Below are positions 5,790 through 5,893 of a stretch of 5,893 nt of DNA, piece by piece (position 1 is the first letter of the stretch; every line of letters starts with the position of its first letter). The translations under genes and the position numbers were made by a program. The notes under the pieces were generated by a model. It did not search any database. It had not been told where the DNA came from and saw nothing but the letters and a program-made list of their open reading frames with translations. The stretch is from positions 1-5,893 of the forward strand of contig CAZOHN010000218.1 of NCBI GenBank assembly GCA_964579325.1, read 5' to 3'. Origin of the DNA: CAZOHN01 sp964579325. Lineage in GTDB: Bacteria > Pseudomonadota > Alphaproteobacteria > Rhodobacterales > Rhodobacteraceae.

Positions 5790-5893
5790 TCACCGCGAAA
5801 GACCGCCGACCAGCGACGGCATGTCGAGCGCGGCAAAGCCGTAGTGGCGCAGCCAGCGCAGGTCGCTCTCGAAGAAGGCGCGCAGGTCGGGGA
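5790..5893 (-). CDS. C-terminal 33 residues of an unidentified protein (partial)
   Basis: On the minus strand an open frame enters from the right edge and ends at a TGA at 5790-5792. The visible C-terminus contains DLRAFFESDLRWLRHYGF and ends in PSLVGGLSR. The amphipathic, aromatic-rich sequence and strongly G/C third codon positions look like a real coding region in this genome. The stretch is too short for me to name a family. Its stop faces the stop of the small exported protein with only 7 bp between, so the two units converge without room for a separate terminator. Confidence 0.6.
   Translation of the reverse strand, partial: PDLRAFFESDLRWLRHYGFAALDMPSLVGGLSR

Noticed and set aside
5381..5836. 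152-residue N-terminal extension of the gene before pheT
   Set aside because: It runs antisense through the exported protein gene; the strong GGAGG 8 nt before the ATG at 5380 fits the shorter start.

Overview
The window is high in GC, with G/C at most third codon positions. It holds a divergent rpsU / coq9 pair, followed by a quinone oxidoreductase, then pheT on the opposite strand. These traits suggest an alphaproteobacterium, most likely Rhodobacteraceae (Rhodobacter/Paracoccus-like). The assignment rests on gene content, protein similarity and the style of the GC-rich intergenic hairpins, judged by eye and not by any search.

Layout: positions 1-100 hold no gene I can support. A rho-independent terminator (101-137) ends the minus-strand rpsU gene (186-392, ribosomal protein S21). 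A compact 126-bp divergent region (393-518) carries a good rpsU promoter candidate and three short perfect palindromes, one of which overlaps the rpsU ribosome binding site. On the plus strand follow coq9 (519-1223, ubiquinone biosynthesis accessory protein) and, 67 bp later, a PIG3-type NAD(P)H:quinone oxidoreductase (1291-2280). This pair faces pheT (2390-4801, minus; phenylalanyl-tRNA synthetase beta chain), and the 109 bp between their stops contain two very stable GC-only hairpins. pheT is preceded, with only 3 bp between, by an unassigned 191-aa protein (4805-5380, minus; possibly DUF4304-like). Divergent from that gene is a small predicted exported protein (5522-5782, plus). Its stop lies 7 bp from the stop of a convergent gene whose last 33 codons are at the right edge (5790-5893, minus).

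How the genes relate: the left half joins translation (S21) to quinone metabolism (COQ9 plus a quinone reductase-like enzyme). The rpsU/coq9 divergence is an established arrangement that gave the protein family its name. The right half is a two-gene unit, unknown protein then pheT, that appears translationally coupled. pheS is not in the window. This is mostly core genome: no mobile element, CRISPR array, phage gene or defence system is visible. The points that merit attention are the rpsU leader, the hypothetical protein coupled to pheT, the exported small protein and the GC-rich hairpin block.
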